DNA of 37,998 bases from Granulosicoccus sp964594905 (GCA_964594905.1 CAZQOI010000026.1:1-37998), one strand, 5' to 3'. Positions 8,898-17,978 are shown, counted from the first letter of the stretch. The notes: generated by a model from the letters alone, not told the origin. A program made the numbers and translations.

Positions 8898-10093
8898 TGT
8901 CTGTGTCAGCTGTGCCGAGAACTTACTGGCTATCAGTTTCTTTATTGTTTATCGCAGGGTGCTCAGTGGCTCTACACATGGGCAAAGCACCATCTGCATT
9001 GCCCGTTCTGCGTGATACCTGGGATCTGAGTCTGACCCGTACCGGTCTAATAGTCTCGGTGTATACAGCATTGGTTGCATTGCTAGGTCTGCCGCTTGGA
9101 TTGCTTGTCAGACGTTTCGGTTATGTTCGCTTTGCTTTTACTGGCATTGCCATGGCTGGGGTTGGTGCATTACTCGGCGCGGAAGTAAACAGTCTGAATG
9201 GAATGTTATTGACTCGAGCCCTGGAAGGTCTGGGCTGGATAATCACGGTCGTATCGTTACCATCACTGCTGACATCCCTAAGCTGCGCTCGTGATCACCC
9301 CTTGGTACTGGGTATCTGGGGTGCGTTTGTACCTGTAGGAGCTGGGTTCATGTTGTTTTTTGCACCGAGCTTGCAGGCTAGTGGTGGTTGGCCACTGTCT
9401 TGGCGAGTCGCTGGTGTCTTGTCTCTAATTGCCGCAGTGAGTGTCTTGGTAGTAACCCGATTTCATCGGCAAACCTTGCAAGCCCTTACTGCTAACGATA
9501 ACGAGACTCAGATCCCCAGCCTGTCCGTGCTGCGAAAACCAGCTGCCTGGTTTATGGGCTTGTCGTTTTTTATCTATTCGTTTCAGTACATGCCTGTGAT
9601 CGCGTTTCTGCCGACACTGTTTCTGGAGTCGAGCTCATTGTCGTTAGCAACACTCAGTTATCTGACAGCAGCAGTCATTTTATGTAATAGCATTGGCAAC
9701 GTTGCTGCGGGAATTTATATGCGACGTGGTGTCAGTCATCACCGTTTGTTGACCTATGCCGCCGTAATCATGGGTATCGCCCTGCTCATCTTATATATTG
9801 AAGTCATGCCATTGGCACTGCGGTTTTTGTCTGTTGTGGTTTTTTCAGCGGTCAGTGGAATTATTCCGGGAACCTTGTTTGCACTTGCGCCAAGCGTGGC
9901 TAAATCTTCGAGTGGTGCATCACCGGTTATTGGTTTGATGTTGCAGTTGTCGGGTATCGCGCAACTGCTCGGCGCTGTACTTCTCCCGTTCGCTGTGGAA
10001 GTATCAGGTAGTTGGCTTACGGCAGGTGTTCTTGTTTGTATCGCAAATATTTTAGGTTTGCTATTTGCACGAGGGATTCGAATCCCTACTTAG
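8897..10093 (+). CDS. MFS transporter, CynX/NimT-like
   Basis: Inner-membrane major facilitator protein of 398 residues with about 12 hydrophobic helices. The loop between helices 2 and 3 reads GLLVRRFGYVR, the usual MFS motif-A position, though it is degenerate. The frame is open 69 bases further upstream, but the ATG at 8897 overlaps the TGA of the glycosylase gene and gives a normal MFS N-terminus, so I use it. The weak similarity I recognise is to the cyanate/nitrite-type CynX branch; the substrate cannot be assigned. No link to the DNA repair gene is obvious beyond shared transcription. Confidence 0.8.
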   Translation: MSVSAVPRTYWLSVSLLFIAGCSVALHMGKAPSALPVLRDTWDLSLTRTGLIVSVYTALVALLGLPLGLLVRRFGYVRFAFTGIAMAGVGALLGAEVNSLNGMLLTRALEGLGWIITVVSLPSLLTSLSCARDHPLVLGIWGAFVPVGAGFMLFFAPSLQASGGWPLSWRVAGVLSLIAAVSVLVVTRFHRQTLQALTANDNETQIPSLSVLRKPAAWFMGLSFFIYSFQYMPVIAFLPTLFLESSSLSLATLSYLTAAVILCNSIGNVAAGIYMRRGVSHHRLLTYAAVIMGIALLILYIEVMPLALRFLSVVVFSAVSGIIPGTLFALAPSVAKSSSGASPVIGLMLQLSGIAQLLGAVLLPFAVEVSGSWLTAGVLVCIANILGLLFARGIRIPT

Positions 10094-10103
10094 TCGCCAG
10101 TGA

Positions 10104-12659
10104 TTAAAGAGCGGCGACTGAGCTACCGATAAAGCGCTCAATGTGCGAGCTGAATTTTTTTGCCCGCATAAACCCAACAACCCGGGCTGCTGGTAACTCT
10201 TGACCATTGGCGTCATAGAAAATGATAGCTGGCGGACCAAACAGGCTGAAGTATTTCAGCAGTTCTTTGTCATCCGCGTCGTTCGCTGTAACGTCTGCTT
10301 GAATAACCACGGTATTTTCCAGCAGTTCCTGAACGCGTTTGTCGGAAAACGTGAAAGCTTCCATCTCTTTGCAGCTGACGCACCAGTCGGCATAGAAATC
10401 GAGTAGCACAGGTTTGCCCGCAGCAGTAGCGCTAGCGATTGCTTCTTCTAAACCATCCATACCTTTAACTGGTGTGAATTCAAACTCATTGTGTGTGTCA
10501 CCCGCGGTTATTGCTGCACCGCTGCTCAGACTACGAAGTGGTGAGCTGTAGCTTCCAGCGCCTGTCATCGCGGAGACGCAGAGCGCAAGGCCATACAGAC
10601 CTAGCAATACGCCACTGCCTTTACCTAATCGTTGCCAGCCAGAACTATTGTTTGTCAGAGTGTCGGTAGCGCCAAGATAGACAGCGCTTATCACGCCAAG
10701 TGCGCCAAACAGACCCATTGTTACGTTGCTAGGCAACACTCGTGACAACATCCATATCGCCATCGCGATCATCAAGATGCCAAACACATGCTTGACCTTG
10801 TCCATCCATAAACCGGCCTTGGGCACGAGCGTTCCGGCAGATGCACCTACGAGCAGCAACGGCACGCCCATGCCGATACCTAAAGCAAACAAAGCGATAC
10901 CGCCAGTCAGTGCATCGCCGGTGTTGGCGATAAACAGTAGTGCGCCGGCAAGTGGGGCGGTGACACAAGGGCCTACGATGAGTGTCGAGATAAATCCCAT
11001 GATGGCAACACCGCCGTATTCACCACCACGTTGATTATTCGACCAACTGGTGAGTTTTTGTTGCCATGACACAGGTAACTGCAATTCATACAGACCAAAC
11101 ATGGACAAGGAGAGCAGAACGAAGATCAATGCGATGCCCGACAGAACCCAAGGATTTTGCAGTGCTGCCTGTATGTTGTAACCAGACATACCAACCATTA
11201 CGCCGACTATTGCGTAGGTCACGGCCATCACTAGCACATACACCAGCGATAAACGAAATGCCTTGCCCGTCGTGATGCTGTCGCCTTGACCGATAATCAG
11301 GCTCGATAGAATTGGGAACATCGGCAAAACGCACGGTGTAAATGACAACAGTAGTCCAAGACCGAAAAACGTTGCGACAATCAGCCAAATACCTTTTGAG
11401 GCCAACAGTCCGGTTATACGATCTTGCTCTGATAGTGGCGCATTGTTGCTATTGGCAACCGTTGTTGCGGTAGCCGCAGCTGTAATTAATGAATCGTTTG
11501 TCGTGCTTGTAGCAACAGCACTGCCACCAGTTGAATTGCTGTTTGCATCTATATTGGCATTAGACAACGTCCTGGCAACGATAGATTGGCTGGACTCGTC
11601 AAACAATACGGGTACTTCAAACGTTTCTGGAGGAAAACAGACACCGATGTCCGCGCAGCCCTGATACTTAATTGATAACAAAGCCTGCGTTGGAGCTACA
11701 GACACTGCTGGGCTTAGTTTTAATGTGGCGTTAGCAATGTTTCGCAATACACGGACATCGCCGAAAAACTCATCGTGTTGCATGACGCCTTCATCGATAT
11801 CACTGGCGATAATGGCGGCGCTGCCGGCATCACTTAAGGTAAAGCCGAGCTTGTCACGATACAGGTAGTAACCTGGTTCGATTTGCCATTGCAATTCGAT
11901 TTCGTCAGCTTGGGTGGACATGATCAGTGGCACGAAGGCCTGTTCTGGTCTTAGCAGTTCATCTTCTTGACCAAAACCGTTGTTCGTTCCGAACAGGTCC
12001 TGAAGCGCATTGGTATCAATGTCAGACGCGCTTGGTGAATTGTCTATCGCACTGGATTGCGCTAAAACTGAATTGGTTTGCGCCACAACACTTGCAGCTG
12101 GCAGCTCAATATCAAATTTGGCTTCGGTAGGCGGGTAGCATAATCCGATGTCGGCGCAGCCCTGATAGATAACAAGTAGTTCAATCGACCGTGCGCCTGG
12201 ATCTATTTGATGAGTGAGTGTTGCGGACGCGGTGTTGCGAAAGATCGCTGATTCACCAAAAAACTCATCATCGTAAATACTCGCTTCAGAGAACGCAGCA
12301 TCAACAATCGCAGAATCGAGTTTTTCACCGTCGGGTAGAAAGACGCTGAACTTGGACTTGTCTCGATATAGGTAGTAGCCATCGGTGATATTAAACTGTA
12401 CATCTATCGAATCCGCCGAGACGCCGATGACTTCTGGATTGAAAGCTTCCTCTGGCGACAGTGGCTCAGGGCCACCAAACAGATTACTAGCCGATTGCGC
12501 ATTGACAACATTTGCCATTGTGCTGAGTAGCATTGTCAGAACAAGTGCAAACATCGTGTTCAATCGACTTGGCCTACCTATTCCAATCGCGGCAGCGCGC
12601 TGTTTCTGACGTCTGAGCAGAAACGCAGCAGTAGCGAAAAATGGCGAGGAAAAGTTCAT
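10104..12659 (-). CDS. dsbD: thiol:disulfide interchange protein DsbD with duplicated N-terminal domain
   Basis: Carries electrons from cytoplasmic thioredoxin across the inner membrane to periplasmic partners. At 851 residues it is far longer than E. coli DsbD (about 565). After a signal peptide (hydrophobic stretch near residues 36-54, so translation may start at the internal Met36) there are two nDsbD-type domains, about 64-190 and 219-357. Each carries YYLYRDK, a DDEFFG- or HDEFFG-type segment and the active Cys pair (C168/C174 and C335/C341 in CADIGLC and CADIGVC). A Ser/Thr/Asn-rich linker leads to the membrane domain, with C443 in FTPCVLP and the later GPCVTAP. The thioredoxin-like C-terminal domain has C760 and C763 in WCVSCK. 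All six canonical cysteines plus the extra pair are kept. Confidence 0.95.
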   Translation of the reverse strand: MNFSSPFFATAAFLLRRQKQRAAAIGIGRPSRLNTMFALVLTMLLSTMANVVNAQSASNLFGGPEPLSPEEAFNPEVIGVSADSIDVQFNITDGYYLYRDKSKFSVFLPDGEKLDSAIVDAAFSEASIYDDEFFGESAIFRNTASATLTHQIDPGARSIELLVIYQGCADIGLCYPPTEAKFDIELPAASVVAQTNSVLAQSSAIDNSPSASDIDTNALQDLFGTNNGFGQEDELLRPEQAFVPLIMSTQADEIELQWQIEPGYYLYRDKLGFTLSDAGSAAIIASDIDEGVMQHDEFFGDVRVLRNIANATLKLSPAVSVAPTQALLSIKYQGCADIGVCFPPETFEVPVLFDESSQSIVARTLSNANIDANSNSTGGSAVATSTTNDSLITAAATATTVANSNNAPLSEQDRITGLLASKGIWLIVATFFGLGLLLSFTPCVLPMFPILSSLIIGQGDSITTGKAFRLSLVYVLVMAVTYAIVGVMVGMSGYNIQAALQNPWVLSGIALIFVLLSLSMFGLYELQLPVSWQQKLTSWSNNQRGGEYGGVAIMGFISTLIVGPCVTAPLAGALLFIANTGDALTGGIALFALGIGMGVPLLLVGASAGTLVPKAGLWMDKVKHVFGILMIAMAIWMLSRVLPSNVTMGLFGALGVISAVYLGATDTLTNNSSGWQRLGKGSGVLLGLYGLALCVSAMTGAGSYSSPLRSLSSGAAITAGDTHNEFEFTPVKGMDGLEEAIASATAAGKPVLLDFYADWCVSCKEMEAFTFSDKRVQELLENTVVIQADVTANDADDKELLKYFSLFGPPAIIFYDANGQELPAARVVGFMRAKKFSSHIERFIGSSVAAL

Positions 12660-12774
12660 TTTGAGGGTATTTTATAATTCAGCATGCATGGCAAGGTTGA
12701 TGTTTTGCAAGCTCTAGCCCTTGTAAGAGCAGCGTAACGTCGTTAGGTTCATATTTAGCCCTTTGGAGTTCGTG

Positions 12775-13287
12775 ATGCGCTACGCACTGCTTTTGTTCAT
12801 TCTAATGCCAATCATCGAAATTGCGGTGCTGCTGCGAGTTGGCGCAGCCATAGGGTGGCTATCGACCCTTGGCGTCGTGATTTTAACCGCAATTATCGGT
12901 ACCGTGATGTTGCGCCAGCAGGGGCTAGCGACATTGACCCGAGCGCAGCAGCGGCTCGGGGCTGGTGAAATGCCGGCAGAGCAGATGCTTGAGGGCGTTG
13001 CGCTGATGATCGGCGGCGTCCTTTTGTTGACTCCTGGCTTTGTCACTGATGCGTTTGGCTTCATGTGCCTGATCCCGCCTACGCGTATGGCGATATTGCG
13101 TTTTGTGAAATCACGATCCACTATTGGCCTGGCTGGTGTTGTGGCTGGATCAACTCCGGGATCCGCAGCTGGTTCTCATCCGGGATCGCATCCGGGATCG
13201 CATCCTGGTTCTCATTCCGGTGCTCCTGGCCCAAAAGCCAGTAGCAGTAACGATGTCATCGATGGTGATTTCCACCGCATCGATTAA
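12775..13287 (+). CDS. fxsA: FxsA family membrane protein with GSHP repeat tail
   Basis: Small inner-membrane protein of 170 residues; E. coli FxsA (SuzF) affects exclusion of phage T7 by the F plasmid, and its normal job is unclear. The family core spans about residues 1-105: a first helix (LLLFILMPIIEIAVLL), a second (LGVVILTAIIGTVML), the motif GVALMIGGVLLLTPGFVTDAFG and PPTR. The start is the ATG at 12775 with GGAG six bases upstream; an earlier TTG is less likely. Residues 125-152 form seven tetrapeptides, most beginning Gly-Ser, several being Gly-Ser-His-Pro. fxsA next to groES is a common proteobacterial arrangement. Confidence 0.88.
   Translation: MRYALLLFILMPIIEIAVLLRVGAAIGWLSTLGVVILTAIIGTVMLRQQGLATLTRAQQRLGAGEMPAEQMLEGVALMIGGVLLLTPGFVTDAFGFMCLIPPTRMAILRFVKSRSTIGLAGVVAGSTPGSAAGSHPGSHPGSHPGSHSGAPGPKASSSNDVIDGDFHRID
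13147..13230 (+). repeat. 12-bp tandem repeat encoding Gly-Ser-x-x tetrapeptides
   Basis: Seven in-frame 12-base units inside the 3' end of fxsA encode GSTP, GSAA, GSHP, GSHP, GSHP, GSHS and GAPG. The central units (13171-13218) are nearly identical at base level (for example GGATCGCATCCG), so copy number could change by slippage without breaking the frame. Confidence 0.85.
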
Positions 13288-13293
13288 TCAGCT

Positions 13294-13320
13294 AACTTAT
13301 TGAATAATAAGTTTTATTTG
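13294..13320 (+). terminator. weak A/T-rich hairpin after fxsA
   Basis: A perfect 8-bp stem (AACTTATT, loop GAAT, AATAAGTT) begins 7 bases after the fxsA stop and is followed by TTATTTGG. The stem is A/T-rich and the T tract is broken, so termination would be inefficient at best. Confidence 0.4.
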
Positions 13321-13373
13321 GTTCTGAATCAGAGGCTTGTCCACGCCATCTTGAAAATCAGCTCTCCCGAGGC

Positions 13374-13401
13374 TTGATTTCGTCAGCCGCGACACTATGA
13401 T
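13374..13401 (+). promoter_or_regulatory. sigma70-type promoter of groESL
   Basis: A -35 box TTGATT (13374-13379) is separated by 16 bases from a -10 box TATGAT (13396-13401). Transcription would start near 13408, inside the CIRCE element, so a bound repressor would block it. A CTTGAAA at 13350 resembles a sigma32 -35 box, but no matching -10 follows. Confidence 0.7.
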
Positions 13402-13427
13402 TGGCACTCCTCGACGGTGAGTGCTAA
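13401..13427 (+). promoter_or_regulatory. CIRCE operator for the HrcA heat-shock repressor
   Basis: The sequence reads TTGGCACTC, nine spacer bases, GAGTGCTAA. It matches the CIRCE consensus (TTAGCACTC-N9-GAGTGCTAA) with a single change, and it sits between the -10 box and groES. It predicts HrcA control of the chaperonin operon; hrcA itself is not in the window. Confidence 0.92.
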
Positions 13428-13481
13428 CAAGCCGTCTAGCTCTACAACTTCAATTAATCAGAATTTCGGAGACGTATTTGT

Positions 13482-13769
13482 ATGAACATTCGTCCGTTGC
13501 ATGACCGCGTGGTCGTCAAGCGCATGGAAGAAGAACGCACCAGCGCCGGTGGCATCGTGATTCCCGATTCCGCCACAGAAAAGCCCGTTCGCGGCGAAGT
13601 CCTGTCAGTAGGCAAGGGCAAGATCGCAGAAAACGGCGATGTACGACCTTTGGATGTCAAAGCCGGTGACCAAGTCCTGTTTGGCAAATACTCAGGAACG
13701 GAAATCAAGATTGACGGTGAAGAAGTGCTGGTGATGCGTGAAGACGACATCATGGGTATTTTCGAGTAA
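13482..13769 (+). CDS. groES: co-chaperonin GroES
   Basis: Ten-kilodalton lid of the GroEL folding chamber, 95 residues, a standard length. It begins MNIRPLHDRVVVKR; the flexible mobile loop that touches GroEL is at about residues 17-32 (EERTSAGGIVIPDSA), and the core has GEVLSVGKG and DQVLFGKYSGTEI. GGAG about ten bases upstream supports the ATG. It is the first gene after the CIRCE-controlled promoter and is followed by groEL after 83 bases. Confidence 0.98.
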   Translation: MNIRPLHDRVVVKRMEEERTSAGGIVIPDSATEKPVRGEVLSVGKGKIAENGDVRPLDVKAGDQVLFGKYSGTEIKIDGEEVLVMREDDIMGIFE

Positions 13770-13852
13770 GTAAAACCGTAATTAATAGGCTGTGGTTGAG
13801 CGTTAAACCCTCCCGCATCCACACAACAAACAAATTTGAGGATGATTAATCC

Positions 13853-15502
13853 ATGAGTGCTAAAGAAGTTCGTTTTTCCGACTCGGCTCGCCAACGTATG
13901 TTGGCTGGTGTCGATGTCCTCGCTAACGCGGTCAAAGTGACACTCGGCCCTAAAGGTCGTAACGTGGTTCTCGACAAATCTTTCGGTGCCCCAACGGTCA
14001 CTAAAGATGGTGTGTCGGTTGCCAAAGAGATTGAACTTGAAGACAAGTTCGAAAACATGGGTGCCCAGATGGTCAAGGAAGTTGCTTCGCAAACTTCTGA
14101 TATCGCTGGTGACGGAACAACCACTGCGACTGTTTTGGCTCAAAGCATCGTACGTGAAGGTTTGAAATCAGTTGCAGCTGGCATGAATCCGATGGATCTC
14201 AAGCGTGGTATCGACAAAGCTGTAGGTGCAGCGACTGCCGAACTCGCTTCTATGTCAAAGCCGTGTAACGATGAAAAATCAGTTGCCCAGGTAGGCACCA
14301 TCTCCGCGAACAGTGATGAATCAATCGGTTCTATCATCGCTGAAGCAATGGCTAAAGTTGGTAAAGAAGGTGTTATCACTGTTGAAGAAGGTAAGTCTCT
14401 CGACAATGAGCTGGACGTTGTAGAAGGCATGCAGTTCGACCGTGGCTACCTCTCACCATACTTCGTCAACAACCAGGACTCTATGGAGTCTGAGCTCGAA
14501 GAGCCATATGTCCTGCTATATGACAAGAAAATCAGCAATATCCGTGATCTCCTGCCTGCCCTTGAAGCAGTTGCCAAATCTGGTAAGCCACTACTGATCA
14601 TTGCAGAAGACATCGAAGGTGAAGCTCTGGCTACCTTGGTTGTTAACAGCATGCGTGGCATCATCAAGACTTGTGCTGTTAAAGCACCTGGCTTTGGTGA
14701 TCGTCGTAAAGCTATGTTGCAAGATATCGCAATCCTGACCGGTGGCCAGGTAATCTCAGAAGAAGTGGGTTTGTCGCTTGACAAGATCACTCTCGAAGAT
14801 CTCGGTACTGCGAAGCGTGTAACTGTTGATAAAGACAACACGACTGTTGTTGATGGCGCTGGTTCTTCTGAAGAAATCAATGCCCGAGTTGAGCAGATCC
14901 GCACTCAGATCGAACAAGCAACATCTGACTACGACAAGGAAAAGCTGCAAGAGCGTGTAGCTAAGCTTGCCGGTGGTGTTGCGGTCATCAAGGTTGGTGC
15001 TGCAACCGAAGTTGAGATGAAAGAAAAGAAAGATCGTGTTGATGATGCTTTGCACGCGACTCGCGCTGCGGTAGAGGAAGGTATCGTTCCTGGCGGTGGT
15101 GTTGCACTGGTTCGTGCCATTTCGGCAGTCGATTCATGCACTGGTGATAACCACGATCAAGATGTTGGTATCAGCATTGCCAAGCGTGCGATGGAAGAGC
15201 CACTTCGTCAGATCGTTTCAAACGCGGGTGATGAGCCTTCAGTTGTGGTTGCTAAGGTGCGTGAAGGTACAGGTAACTTTGGCTACAACGCAGCTAACGG
15301 TGAGTACGGTGACATGGTTAGTCTGGGTATTCTTGACCCAACTAAAGTTACCCGTTACGCGCTGCAAAACGCGGCCTCTGTCGCAGGTCTGATGATTACT
15401 ACCGAAGCCATGATTGCGGATGCGCCAAGTGATAACGCGCCTGCAGCGGGTGGCGGAATGCCTGATATGGGCGGCATGGGTGGAATGGGCGGCATGATGT
15501 AG
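13853..15502 (+). CDS. groEL: chaperonin GroEL
   Basis: Sixty-kilodalton chaperonin subunit, 549 residues, which forms the double-ring ATP-driven folding chamber in the cytoplasm. The ATP-binding elements VTLGPKGRNVVLD and GDGTTTATVLAQ (about residues 27-95) are intact, as is the later VPGGGVALVRA. The C-terminus is the usual Gly-Met-rich tail (GGMGGMGGMM). GAGGATG upstream is a good ribosome site. Sequence style is gammaproteobacterial. It shares the promoter and CIRCE element in front of groES, and a strong terminator follows. This is the only groEL in the window. Confidence 0.98.
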   Translation: MSAKEVRFSDSARQRMLAGVDVLANAVKVTLGPKGRNVVLDKSFGAPTVTKDGVSVAKEIELEDKFENMGAQMVKEVASQTSDIAGDGTTTATVLAQSIVREGLKSVAAGMNPMDLKRGIDKAVGAATAELASMSKPCNDEKSVAQVGTISANSDESIGSIIAEAMAKVGKEGVITVEEGKSLDNELDVVEGMQFDRGYLSPYFVNNQDSMESELEEPYVLLYDKKISNIRDLLPALEAVAKSGKPLLIIAEDIEGEALATLVVNSMRGIIKTCAVKAPGFGDRRKAMLQDIAILTGGQVISEEVGLSLDKITLEDLGTAKRVTVDKDNTTVVDGAGSSEEINARVEQIRTQIEQATSDYDKEKLQERVAKLAGGVAVIKVGAATEVEMKEKKDRVDDALHATRAAVEEGIVPGGGVALVRAISAVDSCTGDNHDQDVGISIAKRAMEEPLRQIVSNAGDEPSVVVAKVREGTGNFGYNAANGEYGDMVSLGILDPTKVTRYALQNAASVAGLMITTEAMIADAPSDNAPAAGGGMPDMGGMGGMGGMM

Positions 15503-15570
15503 CCACTGTGCTAACCCAATCGTGAATCTCGTCTACTTATTTGTGTGATGTGGTTCGCATAAGTTGTTCT

Positions 15571-15606
15571 CAAAGCCCTCTACTTTCGTGGAGGGCTTTG
15601 TTTTTT
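15571..15606 (+). terminator. rho-independent terminator of groESL
   Basis: A 10-bp perfect stem (CAAAGCCCTC with GAGGGCTTTG), extendable by three inner pairs to a TTTC loop, is followed at once by six T. It lies 68 bases after the groEL stop. Confidence 0.93.
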
Positions 15607-15677
15607 CTGGATATGCATTTTCTTACTTCAGCACCCCGTAATAGTGCCGATACCCGTCAGAGGATGCAGGGATTTAT

Positions 15678-17834
15678 TTGATTTCCCTGCGGGTTAACGA
15701 TACGGACGGTACTTTGGACTTTCGGTCACTGGCATCTACGATCTTTAAATCGAGAGCAGCAAAACTGCTTTCGGGATCGGTTGCGCTCGTCTTACTGGCT
15801 GCCCAGTTGCTGTTTGTCGTGCCGTCTTTGATCAGCCATCATTACGCTTCCGTTGATGCTTTGGCGACCACCCAACAAAACAAAGTTACTGCTGCACTGC
15901 AGGCCTCTCTTGGCCGAACCTCAGGCTTATCCTCCGTTCTACTTAGTGACTCGCTTGTTGGTTTGGTCATTGCCGATGAGATCGGTAGGATCCTTGTTAG
16001 CGATGGCGTCACAGGCGGCTTTAACGGTGGCGAAGAAGAAGTATTGCGCGCGACCACACCCAGAGGTCTTACTTCCGCTGGATGGGACATTGAAACAGCT
16101 ACCGGTAATTTCTCTGCTGCAATTTTTGTCGACACAGGTTCGGTAGCGATTGCAACGCTCTGGAGCTCACTTGCATTGGTGATGTTCGCTGTAGTCATAA
16201 GTATGGCCGGTTCCCTAGTCGCCATGTTTGCTGTTGGTCGCTTGTTCATTCAGCCACTTGAAGAACTTGTACTTGCCTTACGGAGCAGCCGTGAAGAGAG
16301 TGACGGCAAAATACCGGAGCCAGTTGAAGTTGAGGAATCAAACGATCTGGTACCGCTCGCAGATGAATTCAACAGCCTGATTGAAGAGCAAAAGAAATCA
16401 GCGCGTCAGGTTAAAGTAAAACAGCAGTATCTCGAATTTGCGGCTCACCATGATCCGCTGACACACTTGCCTAATCGCTTGATGTTTGAAGATGCGCTGA
16501 AGAAAACAGTCAATGAAGCTGTTCACAATGATTTGCGCTTTGCGATCTTTTTGGTGGATCTTGATAATTTCAAATTCTTCAATGATCAGTACGGGCATTT
16601 GGTCGGCGACAAAATGGTTTCCGAGGTAGGTAATCGCTTGCGTACCATGATGCGCGATATCGATCTCGTGGCGAGGCTTGATGGGGATGAGTTTGTCGTT
16701 ATACAGAAAGACGTAACCGATCGAGATTCTGCAGAAGAGGTTGCGCGTCGTTTGATGAATGTCGCAACTGCGCCGTATGAATATCGCGGGTTTACCTTGA
16801 AAGCGGCTGTGTCAGTTGGTATATCGTGTTTTCCTTTGGATGTGCATCCCGGCCAGGATGAAGAGATGCTTGGCGAGGAAATCGTCAACAACGCGGCAGT
16901 TGCGTTGCAAGAAGCGAAAAGTAACGGAAAAAATCAATACCAGCTCTTCAATGAGAAGATGCGTAGTCGTCTGACAGCTCGCATCCGTCTTGAGCAGGAT
17001 CTCAAGCTTGCATTGCAAGATGAGCAGTTCGAAGTGTATTACCAGCCAAAAATCAATATTCATACACGTGAGGTGACTGGTGCCGAGGCACTGGTTCGTT
17101 GGCGTCATCCGGTCAACGGATTTATCTCGCCTGAAACCTTTGTACCCGTTGCAGAGGAAGCAGGTCTTATCATCGAACTCGGTGAATGGATCCTCCGCAC
17201 CGCCTGTATCCAGACACGTGAGCTCCAGGAAATGGGCTATCGCGGGCTAAATGTCGCGGTCAATATTTCAGCGGTTCAGTTTACTGACGGCAATCTTCTA
17301 CCGATGGTTGCGAAAGCCCTTGAAGATTCGCAGTTGTTACCAGAACTGCTTGAACTTGAAATTACTGAGAGTGCAGTTATGCACGATCCTGAAGAGGTTA
17401 TTCGATCTCTTCATGAACTAAGCCGCTTTGGAATGCGCCTTGCGATCGATGACTTTGGTACTGGGTACTCGTCGTTGGCCTATCTCAAGAGATTCCCAGT
17501 ACATACTCTCAAGATTGACAGAGCGTTTATCACAGATATATCCAGTGATAACGATGACGTGGCTATTGTTGAGGCCGTGCTTGGCCTTGGACAGCACTTC
17601 AACATGAAGGTAGTCGCTGAAGGTGTTGAAGACGAAGACCAACTGAACTTCTTGAAGAGTCAAGGTTGCGACATTGCTCAGGGATATTTCATCAGTAAGC
17701 CACTGAGCGCTGATGAGTATGTACAGTGGGTTCAGCGCTGGCCTTACGGTGTGCAAGCTCCAGCGGCGTCCAACGTTGTACCCATGGGCTTACCAGCGGC
17801 CAGCAATGCTGCCAGAGGCGGATCGCGTCGCTAA
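15678..17834 (+). CDS. membrane GGDEF-EAL cyclic-di-GMP protein
   Basis: Inner-membrane c-di-GMP signalling protein, 718 residues. Two membrane helices (about 30-52 and 157-190) flank an extracytoplasmic sensor of about 100 residues of no family I recognise. A HAMP-like stretch (about 192-245) leads to the GGDEF domain (about 250-420) and the EAL domain (about 432-690). The cyclase signature is DGDEF (335-339) instead of GGDEF. An RxxD inhibitory site (RDID, 326-329) lies exactly five residues before it. The EAL side looks active: EALVRW at 470, the Asn in NVAVNISAVQF, ITESAVM, DDFGTGYSSL (591-600) and KVVAEGVE. So phosphodiesterase activity is expected and cyclase activity is doubtful. The start is TTG after CAGGGA and is less certain. 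Confidence 0.92.
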   Translation: MISLRVNDTDGTLDFRSLASTIFKSRAAKLLSGSVALVLLAAQLLFVVPSLISHHYASVDALATTQQNKVTAALQASLGRTSGLSSVLLSDSLVGLVIADEIGRILVSDGVTGGFNGGEEEVLRATTPRGLTSAGWDIETATGNFSAAIFVDTGSVAIATLWSSLALVMFAVVISMAGSLVAMFAVGRLFIQPLEELVLALRSSREESDGKIPEPVEVEESNDLVPLADEFNSLIEEQKKSARQVKVKQQYLEFAAHHDPLTHLPNRLMFEDALKKTVNEAVHNDLRFAIFLVDLDNFKFFNDQYGHLVGDKMVSEVGNRLRTMMRDIDLVARLDGDEFVVIQKDVTDRDSAEEVARRLMNVATAPYEYRGFTLKAAVSVGISCFPLDVHPGQDEEMLGEEIVNNAAVALQEAKSNGKNQYQLFNEKMRSRLTARIRLEQDLKLALQDEQFEVYYQPKINIHTREVTGAEALVRWRHPVNGFISPETFVPVAEEAGLIIELGEWILRTACIQTRELQEMGYRGLNVAVNISAVQFTDGNLLPMVAKALEDSQLLPELLELEITESAVMHDPEEVIRSLHELSRFGMRLAIDDFGTGYSSLAYLKRFPVHTLKIDRAFITDISSDNDDVAIVEAVLGLGQHFNMKVVAEGVEDEDQLNFLKSQGCDIAQGYFISKPLSADEYVQWVQRWPYGVQAPAASNVVPMGLPAASNAARGGSRR

Positions 17835-17978
17835 CGACCATTGTTCGTTCAGTATTCTTGGTTTGCCTGCCAGGCTTTGAATTTGATATTTCTGTTATTC
17901 CCCCATGACGAACGTCGATTAAATCGCTAAGGTGTGTCTGCGGTTGGTGACGGCCGAGTCAAATATTGGTGGTTGAGC

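Noticed and set aside
13350..13356. CTTGAAA, a sigma32-like -35 box upstream of groES
   Set aside because: No CCCCAT-like -10 box follows within 11 to 16 bases.
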